Below, piece after piece: positions 17,266 to 26,529 of a DNA stretch of 64,000 bases. The position numbers and the translations under genes were made by a program. Origin of the DNA: Acinetobacter sp. ANC 3929 (GTDB lineage Bacteria; Pseudomonadota; Gammaproteobacteria; Pseudomonadales; Moraxellaceae). Below the pieces are notes generated by a model that searched no databases, was not told where the DNA came from, and saw only the letters and a program-made list of their open reading frames with translations. Positions within the stretch are counted from its first letter, which is position 1. Every line of letters begins with the position of its first letter. The stretch covers positions 307,942-371,941 of the forward strand of contig NZ_KB849994.1 in assembly GCF_000369405.1 (NCBI RefSeq). Reading direction: 5' to 3'.

Positions 17266-18492
17266 TTATTGAGCAGCTTTTTCTGCTGCGATTGCAGCGT
17301 CTACGCCCTCAATTGAATCAGCCGCTTTTTTGATACGTGCTAAAGCATCTACTAAAACTTCGTCAGCAGTTGCGTAAGAAATACGCATGAAACCGCCTAG
17401 ACCGAATGCATCACCAGGAACAACAGCAACGCCAGTTTCTTCAAGTAACCATTCAGAGAATTCTGTGCAAGATTTTAAGCCTTTGGCACGAATCAATGGA
17501 CGGATGTTTGCATAGGCATAGAAAGCACCATCAGCAGGAAGACAAGAAATCCCTTTAATGTCGTTCAAACCACTCACAACGAGGTCATGACGACGTTTAA
17601 ATGCTTCAATCATTGGCTCAAGTACATCTTGTGGGCCATTCAATGCTGCTTCAGCTGCAACTTGCGAAATCGATGTTGGGTTTGAAGTCGATTGTGACTG
17701 GATCTTTTTCATCGCACCAATGATTTTTGCAGGACCCGCTGCATAACCAATACGCCAGCCTGTCATTGCATAGGCTTTAGATACGCCATTTAAAACGATG
17801 GTGCGGTCATATAAGTCTGGTGCAACAGTCGCGATATTGTAGAACTCATCTTCCCAACGGATTGGTTCATACATGTCATCAGATGCAACAAAAACCTGTG
17901 GGTGACGACGTAAGACTTCAGCCAATGCTTCGAGCTCAGCTTTGGTGTAGATCATGCCTGTTGGGTTTGAAGGGCTGTTTAATACAACCAAACGTGTATT
18001 TGCTGTGATCGCTGCTTCTAACTGCTCTGGCGTGATTTTGAAGCGTTGTTCTTCACCACATTTTACGATAACAGGAGTACCTTCTGCAATGATCACCATA
18101 TCTGGATAGCTGACCCAGAACGGCGCAGGGATGATCACTTCATCACCTTTGTTTAACAAAGCAAGAGCCAAGTTAAAGAAACTTTGCTTACCACCACAAG
18201 ATACGAGAATCTGGTTGGCTTGATAATCTAAATTATTATCGCGTTTGAGTTTTGCAATAATTGCTTTTTTTAAGCTTGGAGTACCGTCTACCGCTGTATA
18301 TTTGGTAAAGCCTTTATTAATCGCTTCAATTGCAGCATCTTTGATGTGTTGAGGGGTATCAAAGTCTGGTTCGCCTGCACCTAAACCAATCACGTTTTTA
18401 CCTGCAGCTTTAAGCTCAGCAGCTTTGTTGGTTACTGCAAGTGTAGGGGACGGTTTGATGGCATTGACACGATCAGAGAGACGTACGTCCAC
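17266..18492 (-). CDS. Class I aminotransferase, aspartate aminotransferase type
   Basis: This 408-residue PLP enzyme is of the aspartate aminotransferase Ib type. It has GLGAGEPDFDTP, KYTAVDGTPSLKKAI, NSPSNPTG, SDDMYEPI and the PLP lysine in NGVSKAYAMTGWRIGYA; the C-terminal arginine that binds the substrate carboxylate is in GFMRISYA. It exchanges amino groups between aspartate and 2-oxoglutarate; members of this subgroup may also act on prephenate, which cannot be judged here. The start is GTG 18492, preceded by AAGAAGGA. The nearby upstream ATG is out of frame. The tail (about 15 residues, ending AAIAAEKAAQ) is slightly longer than usual. Confidence 0.92.
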   Translation of the reverse strand: MDVRLSDRVNAIKPSPTLAVTNKAAELKAAGKNVIGLGAGEPDFDTPQHIKDAAIEAINKGFTKYTAVDGTPSLKKAIIAKLKRDNNLDYQANQILVSCGGKQSFFNLALALLNKGDEVIIPAPFWVSYPDMVIIAEGTPVIVKCGEEQRFKITPEQLEAAITANTRLVVLNSPSNPTGMIYTKAELEALAEVLRRHPQVFVASDDMYEPIRWEDEFYNIATVAPDLYDRTIVLNGVSKAYAMTGWRIGYAAGPAKIIGAMKKIQSQSTSNPTSISQVAAEAALNGPQDVLEPMIEAFKRRHDLVVSGLNDIKGISCLPADGAFYAYANIRPLIRAKGLKSCTEFSEWLLEETGVAVVPGDAFGLGGFMRISYATADEVLVDALARIKKAADSIEGVDAAIAAEKAAQ

Positions 18493-18706
18493 GGCATTAT
18501 TCCTTCTTATGGGATTAAAAAATAAAAAGCAGGTTATCTTAGCCTAAATCGCCTTCTTTGTGGCTGAAACTTGCCAGAATCGCATAAAAAGTTACTAAAT
18601 TTTAAGCATTAGAATCATTGTGTTTTTTTACATATTTTATTTTTATCAAAAGCGCAAAAATCTATTACAATATGCGGCTAGAAATCTAGATTTCGAGAGA
18701 ATTCCA

Positions 18707-18886
18707 ATGAGTACCCAACAACCTAAAGCCAAAAAAGCTTTGGTGAAATTGCCTTTCCCTATGCCATCTGCTCAGGATGATGCTGAGGATGCAACGCATA
18801 ATCAGGTTCGTCCAAAACCTGAACAATATGCTGATCGCACTTGGATGCCACCACGCGGTACACGTCGTTCGATGGGTAAGCGTTAA
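18707..18886 (+). CDS. Small conserved-looking hypothetical protein
   Basis: The 59-residue product (MSTQQPKAKKALVKLPF...) is hydrophilic, proline- and charge-rich, ends in a basic stretch (RGTRRSMGKR) and has no membrane segment; it is probably largely disordered. I do not recognise a family. ATG 18707 follows GAGAGA at good spacing, and a terminator follows the stop at once, so it looks like a real single gene. Confidence 0.6.
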   Translation: MSTQQPKAKKALVKLPFPMPSAQDDAEDATHNQVRPKPEQYADRTWMPPRGTRRSMGKR

Positions 18887-18887
18887 T

Positions 18888-18917
18888 AAAAAAGCCAATC
18901 ATTCGATTGGCTTTTTT
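18888..18917. terminator. Bidirectional terminator
   Basis: AAAAAGCCAATC-ATTC-GATTGGCTTTTTT between two convergent genes. Confidence 0.92.
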
Positions 18918-18922
18918 ATTGT

Positions 18923-19717
18923 TTAATGGCGGTTTAATGGATGCTGTATTTCTAATTCACCACGCCAAAGTTTAATAAAATCATACTCATCAATGTCATA
19001 CAATTCCATTAAGGCAATAATTACACTGACAAAAATCATTGCACCTTCTTTATTGTCGTGGAAATTAAAAATCTTGCCGTTGAGCTTTCCGAGAATATCG
19101 CTGATTTCATGTTCACGCCCGCGTCCATAACGATCACGTGGATAAAGTTCTTCATTTAAAACCACTAGTGCAATGGCTTTTTCGGCTGCAGTTAAATTGG
19201 TTTTATCCAGTGCCTCTTCAAATGACTCATAACCATGATTGAAGTAGAAAATCACTTCATCATTAATAAAGGCATGTACCGCTGCGGCGGTTAAGTTGGG
19301 AAATTGTGAAACCGCATCTTCTTCAATATAGGGACGGAAAGATTCTGGAAAAATCACATTGGAATGGATGCCTTTGAATAATGGTGCGATTTCTGAGACT
19401 TTATAGCCTGCAATACCACAACCTAGAGCTGTCAAAAAGTATTTCATTTTTGCATGGTTTTTGGCGTAGATTTTAAAGTCATCGACATAATGCTCGATTT
19501 GGGACAGTGGCATTTGTTGTAAGTGTTCGTTCAGTGTTGGAATTGCGAAGGTTTGTCCTGCCCAACCACGACCAACACCTTTGACTGCTGCAAAGTGTTG
19601 TGCTGCAACACGGGCCGCACCGCTGTCATGTATACCTGCTAAATTACTACCAAAAACAAAGACCGTATCTTCTGGAAGTTCCGTTACGATTGTTTCATCG
19701 TGATATTGGTAAGCCAT
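18923..19717 (-). CDS. Macro-like protein of the A1S_2505 type
   Basis: The 264-residue product starts with a segment (about residues 18-115) that resembles macro/ADP-ribose-binding-like proteins: VFVFGSNLAGIHDSGAARVA, GRGWAGQTFAIPT and FLTALGCGIAGYKVSEIAPL. A second part of about 130 residues has no match I know. Acinetobacter proteins of this sort are annotated with the locus name A1S_2505 as phage-type proteins, but no phage genes surround this copy. A role in binding or removing ADP-ribose is possible but unproven. It lies alone between a terminator and a 430-base gap. Confidence 0.65.
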   Translation of the reverse strand: MAYQYHDETIVTELPEDTVFVFGSNLAGIHDSGAARVAAQHFAAVKGVGRGWAGQTFAIPTLNEHLQQMPLSQIEHYVDDFKIYAKNHAKMKYFLTALGCGIAGYKVSEIAPLFKGIHSNVIFPESFRPYIEEDAVSQFPNLTAAAVHAFINDEVIFYFNHGYESFEEALDKTNLTAAEKAIALVVLNEELYPRDRYGRGREHEISDILGKLNGKIFNFHDNKEGAMIFVSVIIALMELYDIDEYDFIKLWRGELEIQHPLNRH

Positions 19718-20149
19718 ATTCTTATCATTGACATTGAGTATAAGTCCATGTTGCAGTTGATTACGTAGCGGGTCAAGTCTTGCTTAAGATTAATTTGTTC
19801 AAGACATGTTTTTGAGGGGCGATATTCCAATGATGATTAGATTCAAATATTGCTAAGCACTAAAATACAGATCATGTCATGCTTGGCAGAGTCTTTGGTA
19901 TTTTGATGTGTTGTCTGGGAGTTATAGTTAACAATTGATGTAAAACTAGATTGAAATTTCATCCCATTCTGTTAAGTTTTTTAGGTTTATAAATATAAGT
20001 TGCGAGCTTTTTAAAGAGCAGGGCAATCCCTTGATTGGACCATATTGTAAATTGCATAACAATTCAAAGGTATCGTTAGACTTTAAAAAGCGGTTTGTTG
20101 CCCCCATTAGAAAGTGAAAATAGCCATCCAATCAGTTGAGTATCTCTGT
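19718..20149. other. Intergenic region before uvrB
   Basis: About 430 AT-rich bases between divergent genes. It should hold promoters for both. I see no gene, tRNA or clear operator; a small open frame on the minus strand (19946-20131) has no ribosome site or coding character. Confidence 0.5.
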
Positions 20150-22174
20150 ATGAGCGAAAACCAACCTTTTGAATTAGTCACCAACTATCAACCTGCGGGA
20201 GATCAACCTCAGGCGATTGAAAAGTTGGTCAGCGGTATCGATCAAGGTTTTCGCAATCAATTGCTGCTCGGGGTTACTGGGTCAGGGAAAACCTATACCA
20301 TGGCCAATGTGATTGCCCAAACGCAACGGCCAACGATTGTCATGGCACATAATAAAACACTTGCTGCACAGCTCTATGGTGAGTTCAAAGCCTTTTTCCC
20401 GAATAATGCAGTTGAGTATTTCGTTAGTTATTACGATTACTATCAGCCTGAAGCCTATGTGCCATCTTCAGATACATTTATTGAAAAAGACTCTGCCATC
20501 AATGACCATATTGATCAGATGCGTTTGTCCGCAACGCGTGCTTTATTAGAACGTCGTGATGCCATTATTGTGGCCTCGGTTTCTGCGATTTATGGTTTGG
20601 GTGATCCAAATGCCTATATGCAAATGTTATTGCATATCGTACAAGGCGATCGTGTCAGTCGTGATGAAATCATCCGCCGTCTAGTTGAAATGCAATATAC
20701 CCGTAATGAACTAGAGTTTTTACGCGGTACTTATCGTATACGTGGTGAAATCATTGATATCTTCCCAGCGGAATCGGACAAAGATGCGATTCGCGTTGAG
20801 TTATTTGATGATGAAGTTGATTCGATTCGTTGGTTTGATCCGCTGACAGGGAAGCTGGTACGTAAAGTTCCTCGCGTGACCATCTATCCAAAAAGTCATT
20901 ATGTGACGCCGAAAGACCATTTAACCCGTGCCATTGATACCATCAAAGATGAGTTAAAAGATCAACTGAAATTCTTCAAAGAGCATGACAAATTATTGGA
21001 GGCTCAGCGGATTGAACAGCGTACGCGTTATGATTTGGAAATGATGCAACAACTGGGCTATACCAACGGTATCGAAAACTATTCACGCCATCTTTCAGGT
21101 CGTAGCGCTGGAGCAGCACCGCCAACCTTATTTGATTATATTCCCGAAGATGCATTGTTGATTATTGATGAGTCACATGTGACCGTTCCGCAGATTGGTG
21201 CGATGTACAAAGGTGACCGTTCGCGTAAAGAAAACTTGGTCAATTATGGTTTCCGTTTGCCAAGTGCTTTAGATAACCGGCCGATGAAATTTGAAGAGTG
21301 GGAGCGGATTGTTCCAACTACGGTCTTTGTCAGTGCAACGCCTGCACATTATGAATTGGAAAAGTCAGAGCAAATCGTTGAGCAGGTGGTGCGTCCAACG
21401 GGTTTGATTGATCCTGAAATTGAAGTACGTCCAGTGTTAACACAGGTGGATGATGTGTTATCTGAAATCAATATTCGCAAGCAACTGAATGAGCGGGTAC
21501 TGGTGACGACTTTGACCAAACGTATGGCTGAAGATTTAACCTCATATTTAAAAGAATATGGTGTGAAAGTTGCCTATCTGCATTCAGATATTGATACCGT
21601 CGAACGTGTGAAGATCATCCATGAATTACGTACAGGTGTCCATGATGTACTGGTCGGGATTAACTTGCTGCGTGAAGGTCTGGATATGCCGGAAGTGTCT
21701 TTGGTGGCAATCTTAGATGCAGATAAAGAAGGTTTCTTGCGTTCAGAGCGCTCATTAATTCAGACCATTGGCCGTGCTGCACGTAATGTGAAAGGTAAAG
21801 CGATTTTATATGCAGATCGTATTACCGACTCTATGCGTAAAGCAATGGATGAAACGGATCGTCGTCGTAACAAGCAAATTGAATTTAATGAATTACATGG
21901 GATTACACCACGTAGTGCGGTGCGCCAAGCGATTAAAGAAATCGATACTGGTGAAGTGCTGACTGATGATGAGATTGATGAAAAAGTGCTTGAGCAAGGG
22001 CAGGCGATTAGCGCGGATGAACAGCATTTGTTGTCTGATCCAAAACTGTTTGCCAAGCACATCAGCAAGCTTGAAAAAGAGATGTTGAAAGCGTCTAAAG
22101 AGCTTCAGTTTGAACAGGCAGCAAGATTGCGTGACGAGATCGTGCGCTTAAAAACACATATGCTGCAATCTTAA
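20150..22174 (+). CDS. uvrB: Excinuclease ABC subunit B
   Basis: UvrB is the damage-verifying helicase of nucleotide-excision repair; UvrA loads it and it recruits UvrC. The protein has 674 residues, the normal length. Walker A is GVTGSGKT at 41-48, the DNA-gripping beta-hairpin region is [20 protein letters not shown], Walker B is IIDESH, the helicase motif VI region is QTIGRAARN, and the C-terminal UVR domain is [20 protein letters not shown]. The frame is open from 20114, but ATG 20150 gives the standard N-terminus; its ribosome site is poor. No terminator follows, so transcripts may run into the lipocalin gene, where a long inverted repeat lies. Confidence 0.98.
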   Translation: MSENQPFELVTNYQPAGDQPQAIEKLVSGIDQGFRNQLLLGVTGSGKTYTMANVIAQTQRPTIVMAHNKTLAAQLYGEFKAFFPNNAVEYFVSYYDYYQPEAYVPSSDTFIEKDSAINDHIDQMRLSATRALLERRDAIIVASVSAIYGLGDPNAYMQMLLHIVQGDRVSRDEIIRRLVEMQYTRNELEFLRGTYRIRGEIIDIFPAESDKDAIRVELFDDEVDSIRWFDPLTGKLVRKVPRVTIYPKSHYVTPKDHLTRAIDTIKDELKDQLKFFKEHDKLLEAQRIEQRTRYDLEMMQQLGYTNGIENYSRHLSGRSAGAAPPTLFDYIPEDALLIIDESHVTVPQIGAMYKGDRSRKENLVNYGFRLPSALDNRPMKFEEWERIVPTTVFVSATPAHYELEKSEQIVEQVVRPTGLIDPEIEVRPVLTQVDDVLSEINIRKQLNERVLVTTLTKRMAEDLTSYLKEYGVKVAYLHSDIDTVERVKIIHELRTGVHDVLVGINLLREGLDMPEVSLVAILDADKEGFLRSERSLIQTIGRAARNVKGKAILYADRITDSMRKAMDETDRRRNKQIEFNELHGITPRSAVRQAIKEIDTGEVLTDDEIDEKVLEQGQAISADEQHLLSDPKLFAKHISKLEKEMLKASKELQFEQAARLRDEIVRLKTHMLQS

Positions 22175-22181
22175 TTAGACA

Positions 22182-22294
22182 GAGAAATCCTCACAAGGGA
22201 TACATATCGCAACAGTTTTTGTTTATAAAGTAGGCTATTTTTAGTAGCTAACTATATGACTATTGATAACAAATTACTGTTTTGAGGATTTCTC
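22182..22294 (+). repeat. Perfect 12-bp inverted repeat that covers the lipocalin ribosome site
   Basis: GAGAAATCCTCA at 22182-22193, just after the uvrB stop, is the exact reverse complement of TGAGGATTTCTC at 22283-22294, which ends at the base before the lipocalin ATG and contains its GAGGA ribosome site. In RNA read through from uvrB the two arms would pair and hide the ribosome site; RNA started between the arms would lack the 5' arm. Confidence 0.75.
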
Positions 22295-22879
22295 ATGCCC
22301 TTTATTCAAAATTTCCCGAAAGCGAGTTGGCGCCTTGCAAAGATTGCGATTGGTGGGGCCGTCTTAACAGGTTTGGCTGTTGGAACCATTGCTTATGCAC
22401 AGGCAAAACCTTTACCGACAGTAGATAAAGTTGAACTCGATAAGTATTTGGGAGTTTGGTACGAAGTAGCGCGAAAACCGATGTTTTTTGAGCGTAAGTG
22501 CGCTTATAACGTCACTGCGACTTATACCTTAAATGAAAATGGCAATATTGTTGTTGATAACAAGTGTTATGACAGTGAAGGCAACGTACAGCAAAGTGTC
22601 GGTGAAGCCTTTGTTGCCAATGCACCATTTAACAGTAAATTACGTGTCAGCTTTCTACCAGAGGTCGTACGTTGGGTCCCTGTGATTCGTGGTGATTATT
22701 GGATTTTAAAGCTAGATAATGATTATCAAACCGTATTGGTTGGAGAGCCACGCCGAAAATACTTATGGGTACTTTCACGGATACCCAATCCGAGAAAAGA
22801 AATTATTCATGAATATCTAAATTATGCTAAATCATTGGGTTATGATATTGCGGATGTGATTTATCCTGAACATCACTAA
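22295..22879 (+). CDS. blc: Bacterial lipocalin (Blc-like)
   Basis: This 194-residue protein is a lipocalin, an eight-stranded barrel that binds lipids or other small hydrophobic molecules. Signature regions are LGVWYEVARKP (GxWY motif) at about residues 50-60, CAYNVTATYTLNENG, and YWILKLDNDYQTVLVGEP leading to the closing LWVLSR. Unlike E. coli Blc it does not have an obvious lipobox; the N-terminus has a hydrophobic stretch (AIGGAVLTGLAVGTIAYAQA) that acts as a signal peptide or anchor. GAGGA precedes ATG 22295, and that site lies in one arm of a perfect inverted repeat with uvrB's 3' flank. Confidence 0.9.
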   Translation: MPFIQNFPKASWRLAKIAIGGAVLTGLAVGTIAYAQAKPLPTVDKVELDKYLGVWYEVARKPMFFERKCAYNVTATYTLNENGNIVVDNKCYDSEGNVQQSVGEAFVANAPFNSKLRVSFLPEVVRWVPVIRGDYWILKLDNDYQTVLVGEPRRKYLWVLSRIPNPRKEIIHEYLNYAKSLGYDIADVIYPEHH

Positions 22880-22896
22880 ATAAGATATACTTGTTT

Positions 22897-22922
22897 TAAA
22901 ACCATGCTTGCATGGTTTTTTT
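22897..22922 (+). terminator. Intrinsic terminator of the lipocalin gene
   Basis: AAAACCATGC-TT-GCATGGTTTT, followed by Ts. Confidence 0.85.
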
Positions 22923-22980
22923 ATTTTCATATAGTGGATAAATCACATATTTTTAATTCTTTCAAATTTAGAGGTCCAAA

Positions 22981-23922
22981 GTGTTTAAAGGAATTGCTTA
23001 TTCAGTTTTGGCTTCTGTGACTTTTGGGGTTCTGTACTTTTATACTCAATTGCTTGGTGCATTTGATAGTGAACAAACCTTTGGTTGGCGCATCATTGCG
23101 ACATTGCCCGTTTTAACGCTATTTATGTGGTTTAGCGGTGATTTAATTCATATCAAACATATATTTAAAAGAATTCTGGCACAGCCCTCACTATTACTAC
23201 TTTTAATCATTACCTCGGTGCTGACATCAACGCAGTTATGGCTGTTTTTGTGGGGACCTATGCATGGCCGAGGTTTGCAGGTTTCATTGGGCTATTTCTT
23301 ATTGCCTTTGGTCTTAGTGCTGGCTGGAAGCGTTTTGTATGGTGAAAAGCTTTCAAAATTCCAGTACCTCGCTGTATTGCTCGCTGCTTTAGGGGTTGGA
23401 CATGAAATATGGCGTTTAGGTAGTATTGCTTGGGAAACCGTCTTTGTTGCAGTCGGTTATGCAGCTTATTTTATTCTTCGTAAAAAGATTCAAACGGATA
23501 ATTTAGGTGGGTTTTGGTGGGATTTATTATTGATTTTGCCCATTGCAATTTTCTTTGCTCAAACAGGGAATACGCCCTATCTCAAATTCTTAGAACATCC
23601 AAGCTTGGTATTGGTGGTGATCGGACTTGGGTTACTCAGCGCAATTGGCTTAGGCAGTTATATTCTTGCCAGCCGCTATCTTCCACTGATTATCTTTGGT
23701 TTGTTAGGGTATTTGGAACCTGTATTGCTGGCCTTGGTGTCTTTGCTACTTGGGGAAAAAATTGGAGCAGGTGAATGGTTAACCTATATCCCAATTTGGT
23801 TGGCAGTGTTGGTATTGGTGATTGAAGGTGCGGTGCATTTAGTACAGCAAAAGCAACGCAAACAGCATTTGCAACTTAATGTCAAAAAATATTCAAAACG
23901 GGTGGGGATAGATGAAAAATAG
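22981..23922 (+). CDS. rarD: RarD-type EamA-family transporter
   Basis: This 313-residue inner-membrane protein has about ten membrane helices and fits the RarD branch of the drug/metabolite transporter superfamily: GIAYSVLASVTFGVLYFYTQ, FGWRIIATLPVL, VSLGYFLLPLVLVLAG and GLLGYLEPVLLALVSLLLGE. The RarD branch is annotated as permeases with unproven substrates. The start is GTG 22981 with GAGG at good spacing; the next in-frame ATG would remove the first helices. It stands alone before a 268-base gap that leads to gap. Confidence 0.85.
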   Translation: MFKGIAYSVLASVTFGVLYFYTQLLGAFDSEQTFGWRIIATLPVLTLFMWFSGDLIHIKHIFKRILAQPSLLLLLIITSVLTSTQLWLFLWGPMHGRGLQVSLGYFLLPLVLVLAGSVLYGEKLSKFQYLAVLLAALGVGHEIWRLGSIAWETVFVAVGYAAYFILRKKIQTDNLGGFWWDLLLILPIAIFFAQTGNTPYLKFLEHPSLVLVVIGLGLLSAIGLGSYILASRYLPLIIFGLLGYLEPVLLALVSLLLGEKIGAGEWLTYIPIWLAVLVLVIEGAVHLVQQKQRKQHLQLNVKKYSKRVGIDEK

Positions 23923-24190
23923 GATAAATCTGCGATTTACTTTTTCATGAAGCAAAAATTATCAATAAAACTGTTATAAGCATTGATTAAATTGAACATA
24001 TTGTGATGAAGGAGAGTTTGTTTTACCAAAATTCACAAAAATAATTATAGGTATTTTATGAATTTATAGTCAATTAGGACAAAATCTTAGCGCGTTTAGC
24101 AGCTTTTGATTCAATCTTGATGATAATTCTATTACAATAATGGCGTTTTAAAAATTCACGCCCAGTATATATAAATTAGAGGACGTAACT

Positions 24191-25648
24191 GTGAGCAAAG
24201 AAACAATCGTTGCCCTACACGCAGAACACCAAGGTCGTTGGAAAAACCGTGAAGAAATCGCGGAACGTATGATTACCTTAATCGGTCAATTGTACCGTGA
24301 GAAAAATATTGTTGTTTCTGTTTACGGTCGTTCTTTAATCAACCGTTCAGTAATCCAAATTTTAAAAACACATCGCCGTACGCGTATGCTCGATGTTGAA
24401 CTTTCAGTTGTAAATACCTTCCCAATTTTGGAAGCGTTAATGAAAGTTGAGAACATCGGTTCTGCTGAAGTTGATATCGGTAAACTTGCAGTTGAATTCA
24501 AAAATGCAGGCGGTGATGTTGACGCTTTTGTTGCAAATGCTGTTGCTTCAATTCAAGGTAAAGAGACTGCTGCTGCGCCTAAAGATGTTGTTCTTTACGG
24601 TTTTGGTCGTATCGGTCGTATCTTGGCTCGTTTAATCATCAGCCAATCTGGTTTAGGTCGTGGTTTAAGCCTTAAAGCAATCGTTGTTCGTAAATCATCG
24701 GATGGTGACTTGGCAAAACGTGCTTCATTATTACGTCGTGACTCTATTCACGGTACTTTTGATGGTACGATTTCTGTAGATGAAGAAAACGAAGCAATCA
24801 TTGCAAATGGTCAGTTCATCAAAGTGATTTATGCGTCAAGCCCAAGCGAAGTGGACTACACTGCTTATGGTATTGAAAATGCACTTTTGATCGACAATAC
24901 AGGTAAATGGCGTGATGCTGAAGGCCTAAGCCAACACTTGAAATGTGCAGGCGTTGCACGTGTTGTATTAACTGCACCAAGTAAAGGTGAGATGAAGAAC
25001 GTTGTATTTGGTGTGAACAACACTGATATTTTAGATGAAGATAAAATCATCTCAGCTGCAAGCTGTACAACGAACGCAATTACACCTGTATTAAAAGTTT
25101 TAGATGACAAATACAAAGTATTGAATGGTCACGTTGAAACAGTTCACTCTTTCACAAATGACCAAAACTTGATTGATAACTACCATAAAGCTGATCGTCG
25201 TGGCCGTGCTGCAACGTTGAACATGGTGATTACAGAAACGGGTGCGGCTAAAGCAGTTGCTAAAGCTTTACCTGGCCTTAAAGGCAAGTTAACAGGTAAC
25301 TCTGTACGTGTTCCAACACCAAACGTTTCGCTTGCAATCTTGAACTTAAACCTAGAAAAAGAAGTTGATCGTGAAGAAGTGAACGAATACATTCGTCAAA
25401 TCTCGATCAGCTCTAGCTTACAAGGTCAGATTGGTTATACAAACTCGACTGAAGTTGTATCAAGTGACTTTATCGGTTCTCGTACAGCGGGTGTGTTTGA
25501 TGCGCAAGCAACAATCACTTCAGGTACACGTTTAACCGCTTATGTTTGGTACGATAACGAAGTGGGTTATAGCTGCCAAGTATTGCGTATCGCAGAACAA
25601 ATGTGTGGCGTAAGCTATACAAAAATTCCTGCTGAAACAAATGCATAA
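24191..25648 (+). CDS. gap: Glyceraldehyde-3-phosphate dehydrogenase, long form
   Basis: GapDH interconverts glyceraldehyde-3-phosphate and 1,3-bisphosphoglycerate. Acinetobacter lacks a normal upper glycolysis, so the gluconeogenic direction is likely. The 485-residue protein is about 150 longer than E. coli GapA. An N-terminal segment of about 130 residues (LYREKNIVVSVYGRSLINRS...) precedes the NAD fold, whose GFGRIGR is at 137-143; the catalytic cysteine is C292 in SAASCTTNAITPV. The same long form is known in Pseudomonas. The start is GTG 24191 behind AGAGGACG. It is a single gene with its own terminator. Confidence 0.95.
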   Translation: MSKETIVALHAEHQGRWKNREEIAERMITLIGQLYREKNIVVSVYGRSLINRSVIQILKTHRRTRMLDVELSVVNTFPILEALMKVENIGSAEVDIGKLAVEFKNAGGDVDAFVANAVASIQGKETAAAPKDVVLYGFGRIGRILARLIISQSGLGRGLSLKAIVVRKSSDGDLAKRASLLRRDSIHGTFDGTISVDEENEAIIANGQFIKVIYASSPSEVDYTAYGIENALLIDNTGKWRDAEGLSQHLKCAGVARVVLTAPSKGEMKNVVFGVNNTDILDEDKIISAASCTTNAITPVLKVLDDKYKVLNGHVETVHSFTNDQNLIDNYHKADRRGRAATLNMVITETGAAKAVAKALPGLKGKLTGNSVRVPTPNVSLAILNLNLEKEVDREEVNEYIRQISISSSLQGQIGYTNSTEVVSSDFIGSRTAGVFDAQATITSGTRLTAYVWYDNEVGYSCQVLRIAEQMCGVSYTKIPAETNA

Positions 25649-25669
25649 TTTGTTTGTAGCACGATAAAT

Positions 25670-25697
25670 AAAAAAGCCCAGTTTGACTGGGCTTTTT
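25670..25697 (+). terminator. Intrinsic terminator of gap
   Basis: AAAAAAGCCCAG-TTTGA-CTGGGCTTTTTT. Confidence 0.93.
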
Positions 25698-25785
25698 TAT
25701 TGACTGTACAGAATATATGCTGAATAAAACATAAAAATCGATGAGAATGATGGAAAAGGGACATAATTAATCAAGGAATCATTCA

Positions 25786-26529
25786 TTGTTGCAGTTTAGA
25801 CGTTTATTTATCGTATTTGCTTTAATTGTGGTGGCCAATTTGTGTGGTGTGTATATCGCAATGTGGGTATTCAAGCATTTTAATATTTATATTCCGTTGA
25901 AGAATCAAGATGTCGCCATCGATTTACAAGAGCCTTTGCAGGTACGGGTAAAAGTCAAAGATGCTTTAAATGTTGATGTCAATGGACGTGTTGATGCAAA
26001 AATTCCAATCAATGAACAACTGAATGTTCCTTTAACTCAAACACTCACACCACGAGTTTATTTTGATAATGTGGTTCCGATTAGTACGACGATTCCAGTC
26101 AAGGAAACCATTAAAGTCAATCAAAGTTTGCCAATCGATACCAAAGTTCAGGTAAAGATTTTAGGTAAAGATGTGACGTTGCCTTTGAAGGGTTCGATTC
26201 CTCTACAGCTTGATGTTCCAATCGATATTCAAGTACCGTTACAGCAAAAAGTACATTTAAAATTTGATGCGCCTGTCCGTACTGTACTTAAGGAAAATTT
26301 AAATATTCCGTTGAAAGCGCAATTGAATGCCAATATTCCTATTCAAGGCAATTTGAATGTCCCGATTACTTCTGAACTCAATGCCACAGTGGATGTAAAA
26401 AATACGTTACCTGTCAAAATCGCGCAGGGTGAATTAAAGATTCCTTTATCAACCATGTATTTGGACCGTGTCAAAACTCAACCTGTAGAAGCTCCAGTCA
26501 CTCAAAATGATGTAAAAGCAGGTGAGTAA
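25786..26529 (+). CDS. Single-pass envelope protein with repeated short strands (first of pair)
   Basis: The 247-residue product has one membrane helix at about residues 6-30 and then about 200 residues of repeating short strand motifs of the pattern [IL]P[IL]xxxLxVxV, for example IPINEQLNVPLTQTL, IPLKAQLNANIPIQGNLNVP and LPLKGSIPLQLDVPIDIQVP. There are no cysteines in the repeat part. It is probably anchored in the inner membrane with the repeats in the periplasm, forming an extended beta structure. I recognise no family. The start is TTG 25786 with AAGGA at good spacing. Its stop overlaps the next start (TAATG), so the two genes are translationally coupled. Confidence 0.75.
   Translation: MLQFRRLFIVFALIVVANLCGVYIAMWVFKHFNIYIPLKNQDVAIDLQEPLQVRVKVKDALNVDVNGRVDAKIPINEQLNVPLTQTLTPRVYFDNVVPISTTIPVKETIKVNQSLPIDTKVQVKILGKDVTLPLKGSIPLQLDVPIDIQVPLQQKVHLKFDAPVRTVLKENLNIPLKAQLNANIPIQGNLNVPITSELNATVDVKNTLPVKIAQGELKIPLSTMYLDRVKTQPVEAPVTQNDVKAGE

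Noticed and set aside
19946..20131. 61-codon minus-strand frame before uvrB
   Set aside because: No ribosome site and no family pattern; intergenic by all other signs.
23911..23949. Terminator at the rarD end
   Set aside because: The hairpin is made almost only of A-T pairs and overlaps the rarD stop; too weak to call.
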